Assembly (NCBI RefSeq): GCF_014696875.1
Contig: NZ_JACJQV010000097.1
Coordinates: 16,713-80,712 of the forward strand
Length of the DNA: 64,000 nt
Source of the DNA: Microcystis wesenbergii FACHB-1317
GTDB taxonomy: Bacteria > Cyanobacteriota > Cyanobacteriia > Cyanobacteriales > Microcystaceae
Reading direction: 5' to 3'
Position 1 is the stretch's first letter, and each line of letters opens with the position of its first letter. Shown piece after piece: positions 26,250 to 33,566 of this stretch. The notes under the pieces are model-generated. The model made no database searches and was not told where the DNA came from. It saw nothing but the letters and a program-made list of their open reading frames with translations. A program made the position numbers and the translations under genes.

Positions 26250-26525
26250 ATGCAAGCAATCCTTTTAAGCCGTGAAGAAGTTGCTCAACGTGCGGAGAAA
26301 CTGTACGAAAGCAGAATCCGCCAAGAGGTGGAAGTTGAAGAAAACATTGGCAAGATGGTCATCATTGACATTGAAACAGGTGACTACAAAGTTGATGAAA
26401 ATGGCTTACACGCTGCTGACTTATTGAGCGAGAAACACCCCCATGCTCGGCTCTTTGGGATCAAAATTGGCTACAACGTTGCTGCCGCTTTTGGTGGGGG
26501 TATCAGGTCGCGTGTAGTTAAGTGA
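26250..26525 (+). CDS. Small partner protein of a retropepsin-like protease module (copy 1)
   Basis: The 91-residue protein contains EEVAQRAEKLYESRIRQEVE, then GKMVIIDIETGDYKVDENG and HPHARLFGIKIGYNVA. The core (GK-x-V-x-IDIETG-x-x-x-VDEN, then a helix, then G-x-KIGY) is shared with the gene at 27137 and with common cyanobacterial hypotheticals. It resembles an antitoxin-sized protein but has no DNA-binding motif I can name. A GGGAG lies upstream. Its TGA overlaps the GTG start of the protease gene by four bases. Confidence 0.6.
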   Translation: MQAILLSREEVAQRAEKLYESRIRQEVEVEENIGKMVIIDIETGDYKVDENGLHAADLLSEKHPHARLFGIKIGYNVAAAFGGGIRSRVVK

Positions 26526-26887
26526 TTTCAGGTATTGTGGCTAATGGACACCCGCTCATCACTATCCCATTTCGGATTCCAAATCGCGCTGACTTTCCGA
26601 TTGAGTTTGTAGTAGATACAGGATTTACAGATGAGCTTTGTTTACCACCCGAAGCAGTAGCATTACTGAATCTTCCTTTCAGGTACGATATGCGTGCGAA
26701 TTTAGCAGACAACAGCCAAGTAATGCTGCCTCTTCACAAAGCAATTATTATCTGGAATGGTGAGGAGCGAGAAACTCGTGTATTTGCCACAGGGCGGCGA
26801 CCCCTGGTTGGAACTGCTTTATTAGATAGCCATGAACTTGTGATTCAGTTTACGGAAGGTGGGTTGGTAACGATTGATGATTTGTAG
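26522..26887 (+). CDS. Clan AA retropepsin-like aspartic protease (copy 1)
   Basis: The 121-residue protein has the catalytic DTG in PIEFVVDTGFTDELCLPPEA (about 29-48) and the second hallmark, a hydrophobic-hydrophobic-Gly stretch in RPLVGTALLD (about 92-101). These are typical single-domain retropepsin-like proteases that act as homodimers. The start is GTG at 26522, inside the stop of the preceding gene. Neither a substrate nor a known pathway can be named. The neighbour and coupling suggest a two-gene functional unit. Confidence 0.75.
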   Translation: MISGIVANGHPLITIPFRIPNRADFPIEFVVDTGFTDELCLPPEAVALLNLPFRYDMRANLADNSQVMLPLHKAIIIWNGEERETRVFATGRRPLVGTALLDSHELVIQFTEGGLVTIDDL

Positions 26888-26927
26888 TGCGATGCCGAAG
26901 GCACTGCGTAGCAGCACGCCGATCTTG

Positions 26928-27002
26928 TAGGGTGCGTTCCCTAATGTGACTCCTACTGCTCCAGCGATCGATTTTTGGGGAACGCACCATGCACATTGAT
27001 TG
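26928..27002. repeat. 75-bp hairpin repeat, copy 1
   Basis: TAGGGTGCGTTCCCTAA at the left pairs partly with GGGGAACGCACCATGC at the right (GGTGCGTTCCC against GGGAACGCACC), with CTCCTACTGCTCCAGCGATC between. It is preceded by GTGCGATGCCGAAGGCACTG, another repeated motif. Six copies lie in 26.9-33.3 kb. No coding role is seen. Confidence 0.85.
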
Positions 27003-27136
27003 AAGCGCCGATTCAAATTTGAAGTGCACCACTGGGGGGCTTCCGATGAGGCGGCTCATCAGTAGTAGAGCGGGAGCACTTCGTTAGAATAAATCAAAGT
27101 ATAATTAAGGCAAAATACTGAGTTGAGGTCAACCAG

Positions 27137-27412
27137 ATGGCAGTTCGTCAACGGCGTTATCCCAAAGATGAGTTAGCCGAGCGAGGGCAAAAACTCTACG
27201 AATCTGGCATTCGGCAGCAAGTCGAAGCCGGTAATGAAGGTAAGATTGTAGCGATCGACATTGAAACTGGAGAGTTTGAAGTCGATGAAAACGTTGTGCC
27301 TGCAACTAATCGGCTCTTTGAACGTCACCCCGATGCCCAACCTTGGATCATTCGTATCGGACATCGCGCTGTTTATCATTTCGGGGCACGGAGTTTGAAG
27401 AAAAATCCATGA
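27137..27412 (+). CDS. Small partner protein of a retropepsin-like protease module (copy 2)
   Basis: The 91-residue protein follows the layout of the gene at 26250: ELAERGQKLYESGIRQQVEA, GKIVAIDIETGEFEVDENV, HPDAQPWIIRIGHRAVYHF. A TATAAT at 27100-27105 and GAGG eight bases before the ATG give it its own expression signals. The stop overlaps the next start (ATGA at 27409-27412). DNA identity with copy 1 is low while protein similarity is clear, so the modules diverged long ago or arrived separately. Confidence 0.6.
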   Translation: MAVRQRRYPKDELAERGQKLYESGIRQQVEAGNEGKIVAIDIETGEFEVDENVVPATNRLFERHPDAQPWIIRIGHRAVYHFGARSLKKNP

Positions 27413-27777
27413 TGGAAGGTGTTGTCAATTGGCGGCGTGAAGCCACGCTAACGATTGTAGTCGGAAACTCAAATCGGCAACTGCAAGCGGTTGACGCGGT
27501 GATTGATACCGGGTTCAATGGATTTTTATCTTTGCCCTCTACAATCATCGCTACATTAAATTTACCTTGGAGTGGTTCTGATTTTGTCACGCTGGGTGAT
27601 GGCAGTGAAACTTATTTTGATCTGTACACTGGGACTGTGATATGGGATGGGCAGTACCAAGAGATTGATATTGCAGAATCAGAAACAGAGCCTCTACTAG
27701 GAATGGCGCTGCTTTACAGATATCGGTTGCAGGTCGATAACATTGAGGGCGGTAAGGTCAAGATTGAAGCCTTATGA
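27409..27777 (+). CDS. Clan AA retropepsin-like aspartic protease (copy 2)
   Basis: From the ATG at 27409 the protein is 122 residues long. DAVIDTGFNGFLSLPSTI holds the catalytic aspartate and EPLLGMALLYRYRLQVD the second motif. The order and spacing match the protease at 26522. I reject the longer reading from 27343 because it overlaps the upstream gene for 70 bases, while 27409 gives the same coupled four-base overlap as in copy 1. Confidence 0.75.
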   Translation: MMEGVVNWRREATLTIVVGNSNRQLQAVDAVIDTGFNGFLSLPSTIIATLNLPWSGSDFVTLGDGSETYFDLYTGTVIWDGQYQEIDIAESETEPLLGMALLYRYRLQVDNIEGGKVKIEAL

Positions 27778-27825
27778 GCCAGTGCTAGAAGAGATTCGGT
27801 GAGGCGCGGTCTAACAACGCAGCCG

Positions 27826-27900
27826 TAGGGTGCGTTCCCTAATGTGGCTCCTACTGCTCCACCGATCGATTTTTGGGGAACGCACCATGCACATTTATTG
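27826..27900. repeat. 75-bp hairpin repeat, copy 2
   Basis: This copy is nearly identical to 26928-27002, with GTGGCTCC in place of GTGACTCC and CACCGATCG in place of CAGCGATCG. It runs directly into a PEP-CTERM tail fragment. Confidence 0.85.
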
Positions 27901-27907
27901 AAGCTGT

Positions 27908-28102
27908 GGGTTAAAGTGCGATGCTGCTCCTCCCGCCACCACCCCGGAACCATCTGCTCTCGTTGGTCTGGGGGCTGTCGTCGCTCTGGGAGTTGGCTTC
28001 AAGCGCCGCCACACCCAGGCAGACAAAAACTCAGCTTTAATTGAAGGTATTACAACAGGATATCTGCAAGGGTCTCTTTTTTTGTGGGTAATTGTGAATT
28101 AG
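27908..28102 (+). pseudogene. PEP-CTERM tail fragment fused to the hairpin repeat (copy A)
   Basis: The frame reads AAPPATTPEPSALVGLGAVV, then ALGVGFKRRHTQADKN: a PEP motif, a hydrophobic helix and a basic cluster, as in exosortase sorting signals. There is no start codon or upstream protein. Compared with copy B the stop is changed to a sense codon, so the frame runs on to 28102. TCTCTTTTTTT follows, like the end of a terminator. Confidence 0.65.
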
Positions 28103-28160
28103 AGAAATTGACATATAATAAGAGCATAGAGCTAAATATACCTTTAAAATAGCTTTTCTC

Positions 28161-28397
28161 ATGCCTACCTTCCTTCAAGTTGGGCCTTACAGTTTTATCT
28201 TTTTTAGTTCAGATCAACAAGAGCCAGCCCCTATCCATGTCAAACGCAATCGCAAACTCGCTAAATATTGGCTTGATCCCATTACCTTAGAGAAAAACCG
28301 AGGATTCAAAGAACATGAATTAAACCAGATTGCTAAACTAATAACAGAACATCAACCCGCAATCCTAACCCCATGGCATGATTACTTTGACCCTTGA
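28161..28397 (+). CDS. DUF4160 family protein
   Basis: The 78-residue protein carries the DUF4160 core: GPYSFIFFSSDQQEPAPIHV, KYWLDPITLEKNRGFKEHEL and ITEHQPAILTPWHDYFD. These small proteins nearly always precede a DUF2442 gene, and the pair is suspected to be a toxin-antitoxin-like module. It overlaps the next start by 20 bases. Function is unproven. Confidence 0.8.
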   Translation: MPTFLQVGPYSFIFFSSDQQEPAPIHVKRNRKLAKYWLDPITLEKNRGFKEHELNQIAKLITEHQPAILTPWHDYFDP

Positions 28398-28686
28398 AAC
28401 CGAGCCAATTGCCCATCAAGTGACCCTAACCGACGATAAATTAATAATCGACCTAGCCGACGGTCGCAGCATCACCGTTCCGCTAACATGGTACCCTCGT
28501 TTACTGCACGCCTCCCCCGCCGAGCGTCAAAATTGGCAACTCTTAGCGGATGGATGTGCTATCGAATGGCTCGCTCTAGATGAGCATATTGGTATCGAAG
28601 GACTATTAGCTGGTCGGCGCAGTAGCGAGAGTTCACGCTCCCTGAATCGATGGTTAACAACTCGCAGACAAACTGTAACCGAGTAA
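28378..28686 (+). CDS. DUF2442 domain protein
   Basis: The 102-residue protein contains VTLTDDKLIIDLADGRSITV, PLTWYPRLLHASPAERQNW and AIEWLALDEHIGIEGLLAG, which define DUF2442. It is translationally coupled to the DUF4160 gene (20-base overlap). A second, unpaired DUF2442 gene lies at 63181. The C-terminal Ser/Arg-rich extension (RRSSESSRSLNRW) is typical of the form paired with DUF4160. Confidence 0.85.
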   Translation: MITLTLETEPIAHQVTLTDDKLIIDLADGRSITVPLTWYPRLLHASPAERQNWQLLADGCAIEWLALDEHIGIEGLLAGRRSSESSRSLNRWLTTRRQTVTE

Positions 28687-28887
28687 ATGGGGACAATGTT
28701 TCTGTTGTGCCACCCCAACTCCTCCATTCTTGCCCTGTAATTTATATCAAAATTTACTTAAACCTTGACAATGAGGCAGAGGCTTAACAACGAGCGATCG
28801 CGCTTTTCTTGACGCTCTGCGATCAACCCTGCCAGATGGCAAATCTCACGCTTTTTTTGAAAAACACCAGTACGATCGCCGATCTTG

Positions 28888-28962
28888 TAGGGTACGTTCC
28901 CTCATGTGGCTCCTACTGCTCCAGCGATCGATTTTTGGGGAACGCACCATGCACATTGATTG
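28888..28962. repeat. 75-bp hairpin repeat, copy 3
   Basis: This is the same element as at 26928, with one change in the left arm (GGTACGTTCCC). The surrounding 28.7-29.0 kb has no gene; it continues into GAGGTTTTAGACCCGATTTT, a motif also found near 44588. Confidence 0.85.
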
Positions 28963-29044
28963 CAGCTGTGATACCAAATCCTGTTATAATAAAACGAGTA
29001 AAGACGAGGTTTTAGACCCGATTTTTTGATACCATTTAGTGAAT

Positions 29045-29497
29045 AATCGACCTCTGGTAAGCTAGGGAGCGCCAGAGCAGGGAGAGCAGAGCTTTTGTAC
29101 TAAATTTTCCTGTCTTTTTTCTCCTCCTGTCTCGGATTCTCCTCAGCTAAGGTCAGATTTTTGATTTTTGCAGGAGATCTATAGCGGTTTTCACAGAAGT
29201 TAGTCCCGATTGAATCTATCAAGGGATTTACCATACCTTACCCGAAATAATAGTGAAATTTTGCAACAAAGTGCAGCCAGATACAAGAATCTTTGCTAGA
29301 TTCCTAGAAGGCTTCTGTGATAAGTCTCCTTAAAAGGAGGCTGTTTGCAGTAAGCTAATCTGGCTAACACGCTTTTGGGCGTGATATGGGGAAAAGTTTT
29401 GGCAATTGCGCCTAAATGGGGTGATAGTCCGAAAGTTGAACTATATCGTTACTCTGGAGAGTGTTATACAGAAAGTTGACCTATAATATGTAGTTAG
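29045..29497. repeat. 453-bp direct repeat, copy 2 (recQ tail duplication)
   Basis: The segment repeats 23907-24360, including the last recQ codons AATCGACCTCTGGTAAGCTAG although no recQ precedes it here. It is the right-hand partner of the duplication and has about 4-5% differences by eye. It holds no gene. Confidence 0.9.
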
Positions 29498-29581
29498 CCT
29501 GTAATATATGTACCTGCAGGAATTGCGGCCATTAAAAATTACAAGGACTATAGTTTTAATTTTTGAGGTACTTTCAAAACA

Positions 29582-29995
29582 ATGAAAATAGATGTTCTTG
29601 AAAATTTCTTACCAATATTTTTTGTTATATGGGCATTTTTTAGACCTGCAACAGAAACTGGTAAGTATTTGAATGAGATGAGAGATAAAATTCTTGATGC
29701 TAAATCGACTTATACTCTCGAAAACAAGATATTAATTTTTGAAGATTGGAAAGGTATTTTCATAGCTGATGCCCTATATTATTTCTTTATATTCTTACTC
29801 ACTCTTCTTCTAAGTTGGAATTTCTTCAATAAGATTCCAAATGAGCTATTTCCTATGTCTCTTTGTTTATTTATCTCATGTATATCAATTATTCGTATTA
29901 TTAGATTTTTCCAGATTGGCTGGTTTAAAGAGCGGGTTATATTAGAAAAGTATCTTAAAGAAGAAAAACGTAATTCTCTAGGACTTACGCATTGA
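29582..29995 (+). CDS. Small membrane protein of unknown function
   Basis: The 137-residue protein has an N-terminal hydrophobic stretch (FLPIFFVIWAFF) and two further membrane helices (ALYYFFIFLLTLLLSW, FPMSLCLFISCISIIRII), then a basic tail. I do not recognise the family. The last residues (SLGLTH) come from AGGACTTACGCATTGACAGG, a sequence that recurs at element edges in such genomes, so the natural C-terminus may have been replaced. The gene is A/T-rich compared with its neighbours. Confidence 0.45.
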   Translation: MKIDVLENFLPIFFVIWAFFRPATETGKYLNEMRDKILDAKSTYTLENKILIFEDWKGIFIADALYYFFIFLLTLLLSWNFFNKIPNELFPMSLCLFISCISIIRIIRFFQIGWFKERVILEKYLKEEKRNSLGLTH

Positions 29996-30096
29996 CAGGA
30001 TCGACCAAATATGAGGGATCGGTTTCGAGCATTTTAACGTGATTTTTTGATGACTTTTAAGCGATCGCCAATCTTGTAGTGCGATCGCAATCGCCG

Positions 30097-30171
30097 TAGG
30101 GTGCGTTCCCTAATGTGGCTCCCACTGCTCCAGCGATTGATTTTTGGGGAACGCACCATGCACATTGATTG
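30097..30171. repeat. 75-bp hairpin repeat, copy 4
   Basis: This matches 26928-27002 with CTCCCACTG in place of CTCCTACTG. It is followed by ACCAAATCCTGTTATAATAAAACGAG, also present after copy 3, so the repeat travels with some flank. Confidence 0.85.
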
Positions 30172-30266
30172 AAACTGTGATACCAAATCCTGTTATAATA
30201 AAACGAGATATAGGGTGCGTCCCACGCAGCCTTTACCTTTTTGAAAACACTTTCAATGATGTAGCT

Positions 30267-30497
30267 ATGGACTGGGAAACTCGAATTACACTAAATCCCG
30301 ATATTTTGGTGGGAAAACCTATCATTAAAGGAACAAGGATTGCGGTTGAATTTATCATCGATCTTCTCGCCCAAGGTTGGAGTATTGATGAAATTCTGCG
30401 AAACTACCCAGGTATTACAGTAGAAGATATTCAAGCTTGTCTTAGCTATGCTAGTGTAATGCTCAAATCTGAGAAAGTCTATGCTATTCCTGCTTAA
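30267..30497 (+). CDS. DUF433 antitoxin (VapB45-like)
   Basis: From the ATG at 30267 (MDWETRITLNPDILVGKP) the 76-residue protein follows the DUF433 pattern: IIKGTRIAVEFIIDLLAQGW and YPGITVEDIQACLSYASVML, with a winged-helix-type DNA-binding fold. DUF433 proteins are antitoxins for DUF5615 PIN-like toxins, and that partner starts three bases after this stop. An upstream extension to 30144 runs through the hairpin repeat and is rejected. Confidence 0.85.
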   Translation: MDWETRITLNPDILVGKPIIKGTRIAVEFIIDLLAQGWSIDEILRNYPGITVEDIQACLSYASVMLKSEKVYAIPA

Positions 30498-30500
30498 CTG

Positions 30501-30824
30501 ATGCGTTTTCTAGCGAACGAAAATTTCCCCCTTGATGCGGTTGAAGCCCTAGGACAAAATGGCCATGATGTCCTGTGGATTAGGGTGGAATCCCCCGGAA
30601 TCTCGGACCGGGAAGTTTTAAGTCGCGCCCAGGCAGAAAATCGTATTCTCTTGACATTTGATCAAGATTTTGGAGAACTCGCCTTTCGTTCAAGGTCGCC
30701 GGCCAGTGTTGGTATTATTTTGTTTAGAATAAGAGTACCTTCTGCATCTGTAGTCGCTGAGAAAGTTGCCAAGGTTATCTCATTGCGGGATGACTGGTAT
30801 CTAAGTACAGGACAAAAATTGTAG
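30501..30824 (+). pseudogene. DUF5615 PIN-like toxin, interrupted by an IS4-type element
   Basis: The frame begins MRFLANENFPLDAVEALGQN and contains LLTFDQDFGELAF, the acidic PIN-like core. After ISLRDDWY the IS sequence adds LSTGQKL and a stop. The true end lies beyond the IS: the duplicated GACTGGTAT at 31943 is followed in frame by GHFTVIEEDKIRMRDL. Removing the IS and one target copy restores a typical DUF5615 protein. Most of the domain survives in the truncated product, so residual function is not excluded. Confidence 0.85.
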
Positions 30825-31895
30825 GGAATGAAGAAAATCCCGATGATTAGGCAAAGAAGGGTTAAGAATCAGATGACGAAGATGGTCAAAACCTAAGCGA
30901 AAAAGACTCTTAGCACGACGACCGTGTTTCTTGAGGGGAATTGGATGAAGCTGATGAAGCCACAAGCCAGTCTTGAGAGACCAGACTAAGGCTAAAGTTA
31001 ACAGGGCAAAAAGTTTACGCAGGCGCTCGGGGTCAGTAAAGTGGGTTGATTCCAAGCAAAAACCACGAGTCTTGAGAATCCCAAACAGAGTTTCAATCCC
31101 CCAGCGGAGAGCATAGTCGCGAACGAGTCCGACCGTATGGGGGGGAGCGATCACGACCAAGAGGTCCCCGTCATCCAAACGCAAGGCTTCAACGGAAACC
31201 TGATTACCCCAAACTCGACAATCCCCTTTGAGTTGTTGAGATTCTCCGATAGCCAGATGAGCGAAAACAACTTTGGCAGCCAAGGTTTTTCCGCCCCGCT
31301 TAATCTTGTCAGTAGCCCGAATCCGGATGCGGAAAGGCAGGTCAGGTTCTAAAAGAAGGTAACGTAACCAAGCTTGACCGACAAACTCCCGGTCGGCACA
31401 CAGACAACGAATCTCAGCGGCGGGAAAAATTTTTAGCATCTCCTCAAGGAAACGCATACGCTCATCACTGTTGGAGTTTCCTTTTTTCGGGAGCATCCAC
31501 CACAGTAAGGGAATGGCCACCCCCTCGTGGACTATGCCTACAGTCAAGATGTTGTAGCAATGCGGGACCTACTCCCAAGTTGTCCGGTCAAGACTCAATA
31601 CCCAAGGTTGGGGGATATTCACCCAACCGACGACAATTTTGGCGATCTCAAGGTAATCAAGCTCGAAATTTCGGAAAAAGCGTTGTAATCTTTTGTAGTT
31701 AGACTCTTTGAGGGCTTTACCTCCAAATCCTACCGCTAACTCGCTCAGATTGACGGTTTTGACTTTGAGCAAGGCGAGTAAAAACAGTGCGAGAAAGGAA
31801 ATTCTGGCACCATGCCATCCTAGATGGGGTTGAAGGGCTTGCTTTAAGGCGCTATACTGATTCATAGGGTTTTCGAGATTAGTGCTATTTCTCAT
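30801..31895 (-). pseudogene. IS4-family transposase with an in-frame amber stop
   Basis: The reading frame from MRNSTNLENPMNQYSALKQA has the DDE-type block VLSLDRTTWE, after which TAG (31569-31571) interrupts it. The same frame continues with YNILTVGIVHEGVAIPLLWW, CLCADREFVGQAWLRYL (second Asp) and LRWGIETLFGILKTRGF (the Y-x2-R-x3-E-x6-K type region with the Glu). In total it has 365 codons. With one nonsense codon and no other damage, the copy is inactive by itself unless the stop is read through. Confidence 0.85.
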
Positions 31896-31942
31896 AAAAC
31901 CCTACTCCCGCCTACTTTTCAAGCTTTTTGTCCTGTACTTAG
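30801..31942 (-). mobile_element. IS4-family insertion sequence, 1142 bp, 9-bp target duplication
   Basis: The ends are inverted repeats: CTAAGTACAGGACAAAAA at 30801 and its complement ending at 31942. The 9-bp direct repeat GACTGGTAT flanks it (30792-30800 and 31943-31951). The single transposase gene fills nearly the whole element on the minus strand. The intact ends and exact target duplication indicate a recent insertion. Confidence 0.92.
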
Positions 31943-31951
31943 GACTGGTAT

Positions 31952-32016
31952 GGACACTTTACAGTTATTGAAGAAGACAAAATTAGAATGAGAGACTTAA
32001 CGGTGCGATCACCGTA
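31952..32016 (+). pseudogene. Severed 3' end of the DUF5615 toxin gene
   Basis: After the right-hand target repeat the frame GHFTVIEEDKIRMRDLTVRS P and a stop at about 32014-32016 continue the toxin interrupted by the IS. The family's usual end is ...RDLP-like, so only the last few residues differ; they run into the next hairpin repeat. Confidence 0.75.
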
Positions 32017-32089
32017 GGGTGCGTTCCCTAATGTGACTCCTACTGCTCCACCGATCGATTTTGGGGGAACGCACCATGCACATTGATTG
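32015..32089. repeat. 75-bp hairpin repeat, copy 5
   Basis: The copy has CACCGATCG in the centre and GGGGGAACGCACC in the right arm. As with copy 2, a PEP-CTERM tail fragment follows directly. Confidence 0.85.
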
Positions 32090-32108
32090 CAGCTGTGGGT
32101 TTAAATGC

Positions 32109-32222
32109 GATGCCGCTCCTCCCGCTCAAACCCCGGAACCCTCTGCCCTCGTCGGTCTGGGGGCTGTCGTCGGTCTGGGGGCTGGCTTCAAGCGCCGCCA
32201 CACCCAAGCAGACAAAAACTAA
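32109..32222 (+). pseudogene. PEP-CTERM tail fragment fused to the hairpin repeat (copy B)
   Basis: The frame reads DAAPPAQTPEPSALVGLGAV, VGLGAGFKRRHTQADKN and a stop (TAA). It is the cleaner of the two copies. A weak GAGAGCC/GGTCTC stem followed by TTTTTTT at about 32253-32274 looks like the ancestral terminator. No gene body is attached. Confidence 0.65.
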
Positions 32223-32412
32223 GCGTTAGTTGAAGGGATTACAACAGGAGAGCCGCAATGGTCTCTTTTTTTGCTATTTAAAAGAGGATTATTTGATATT
32301 TGCTTCTTTTTAATGGAGATTGGAGAAATCATAAACCTTCCTCAAGGCACTAGACACAAGCGAGCTATCATAAAACCATCGCTGATTTGACAATCGCCAA
32401 CCCCTAAAAATT

Positions 32413-32658
32413 ATGAGCGTAGTTATTCCTAATGACATACTGACCGCATCAGGACTCTCCGAAGACGAGCTAAAACTAGAAATCGCCATCATGCTCTTTA
32501 AACAAGACAAAATCAGCATCGGCAAAGCCCGTCATCTTGCAGGCATGAACCTCCTCCAATTTCAACACGAACTTAATCTAAGAGAGATTTGTGTCCATTA
32601 TGACCTTGAAGAATTAGAAGAAGATATCCAAACCTTACAAAAACTGGGCAGACTATGA
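32413..32658 (+). CDS. UPF0175 family antitoxin
   Basis: The 81-residue protein has the UPF0175 pattern: SGLSEDELKLEIAIMLFKQD, then KISIGKARHLAGMNLLQFQH and a C-terminal helix. The middle is a helix-turn-helix-like unit. UPF0175 proteins are antitoxins of DUF3368 PIN toxins. Its TGA overlaps the ATG of that partner (32655-32658). Confidence 0.88.
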   Translation: MSVVIPNDILTASGLSEDELKLEIAIMLFKQDKISIGKARHLAGMNLLQFQHELNLREICVHYDLEELEEDIQTLQKLGRL

Positions 32659-33140
32659 TCGTCGTGAGTGACACCTCACCCATTACCAACCTAGCCACCG
32701 TTAACCAGTTAACCCTTTTGCATCAACTCTATGGAACAATTATCATTCCTCAAGCCGTTTATGAGGAAATGGCGAGTTTAGGTTACGCCGTTCCTGGCAC
32801 GATTGAAATCATGACCTTATCTTGGATAGAAACACGGCCCGTCACCCAGCAAAACCAAGTTAATCAACTACTCAATAAATTAGACCGAGGAGAATCAGAA
32901 GGGATTATTTTAGCGCTAGAATTAGGCGCAGATATATTAATTTTGGATGAAAGAAAAGGACGCAAAGTTGCACGATCTCTTGGGCTAAATATTACTGGAA
33001 TATTGGGCGTTTTACTCGAAGCCAAGCAAAAGGAATTGATTATGAATATTAAACCGATTGTTGATCAGCTAATCTTAAAGGCAGAATTCCGAATTAGCGA
33101 AACACTCTACAGAAAAGTTTTGACCATTGCGGGAGAATGA
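32655..33140 (+). CDS. DUF3368 PIN-domain toxin
   Basis: The 161-residue protein has PIN acidic residues in VVSDTSPITNLATVNQL (Asp near 5), in YEEMA and in LDRGESEGIILALELGADIL and ILDERKGRKVA. These define DUF3368, a PIN RNase family. It is coupled to the UPF0175 antitoxin. The module looks intact. Confidence 0.88.
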   Translation: MIVVSDTSPITNLATVNQLTLLHQLYGTIIIPQAVYEEMASLGYAVPGTIEIMTLSWIETRPVTQQNQVNQLLNKLDRGESEGIILALELGADILILDERKGRKVARSLGLNITGILGVLLEAKQKELIMNIKPIVDQLILKAEFRISETLYRKVLTIAGE

Positions 33141-33217
33141 TTCTATTGCAATATTTCAACCCATTTTACAAAGTGCGATGCCGAAGGCACTGCGTAGCAG
33201 TACGATCGCCGATCTTG

Positions 33218-33293
33218 TAGGGTGCGTTCCCTAATCTGACTCCTACTGCTCCAGCGATCGATTTTTGGGGGAACGCACCATGCACATTGATTG
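33218..33293. repeat. 75-bp hairpin repeat, copy 6
   Basis: This copy has one extra G in the right arm (GGGGGAACGCACC). It is preceded by GTGCGATGCCGAAGGCACTG as in copy 1 and followed by GCAGCTGTGGGTTTAAATGC as in copy 5, but then breaks into an IS fragment. Confidence 0.85.
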
Positions 33294-33339
33294 CAGCTGT
33301 GGGTTTAAATGCGATACCGAAGGCATTGGGTAACACCCC

Positions 33340-33430
33340 TAGATGGGGTTGGAGGAGTTGATTTAGGGTACTATACTGGGTTATAGGGTTTTCGAGATTA
33401 GTGCTTTTTCTCATAAAGCCTTACTCCTGA
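33340..33430 (-). pseudogene. 5' fragment of an IS4-family transposase
   Basis: The minus-strand frame MRKSTNLENPITQYSTLNQL LQPHLG is a close relative of the start of the transposase at 31895. The copy stops after about 27 codons at a GGTGTTACCC junction. The rest of the 33.14-33.57 kb gap holds no gene. Confidence 0.7.
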
Positions 33431-33566
33431 TCTGGATAGGGGATCTGCTAAACTAAAATTTAGGAGAGTCAAAAGCTTGCCCCAAGAAGAAAGTCAAAAA
33501 TCATTTAAGCGTTACAGAGTTTGATTCACGAGCATCTAGAAGGCAGGTGAAATTCTGTGTTTATGA

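Noticed and set aside
27714..28044. Frames on both strands through the 75-bp repeat (MVRSPKIDRWSS-like, HAHLLKLWVK)
   Set aside because: Versions of the same frame appear at other repeat copies, so they are products of the repeat and not genes.
30144..30266. Upstream extension of the DUF433 antitoxin
   Set aside because: The added residues are encoded by the dispersed hairpin repeat, and the family starts at the ATG at 30267.
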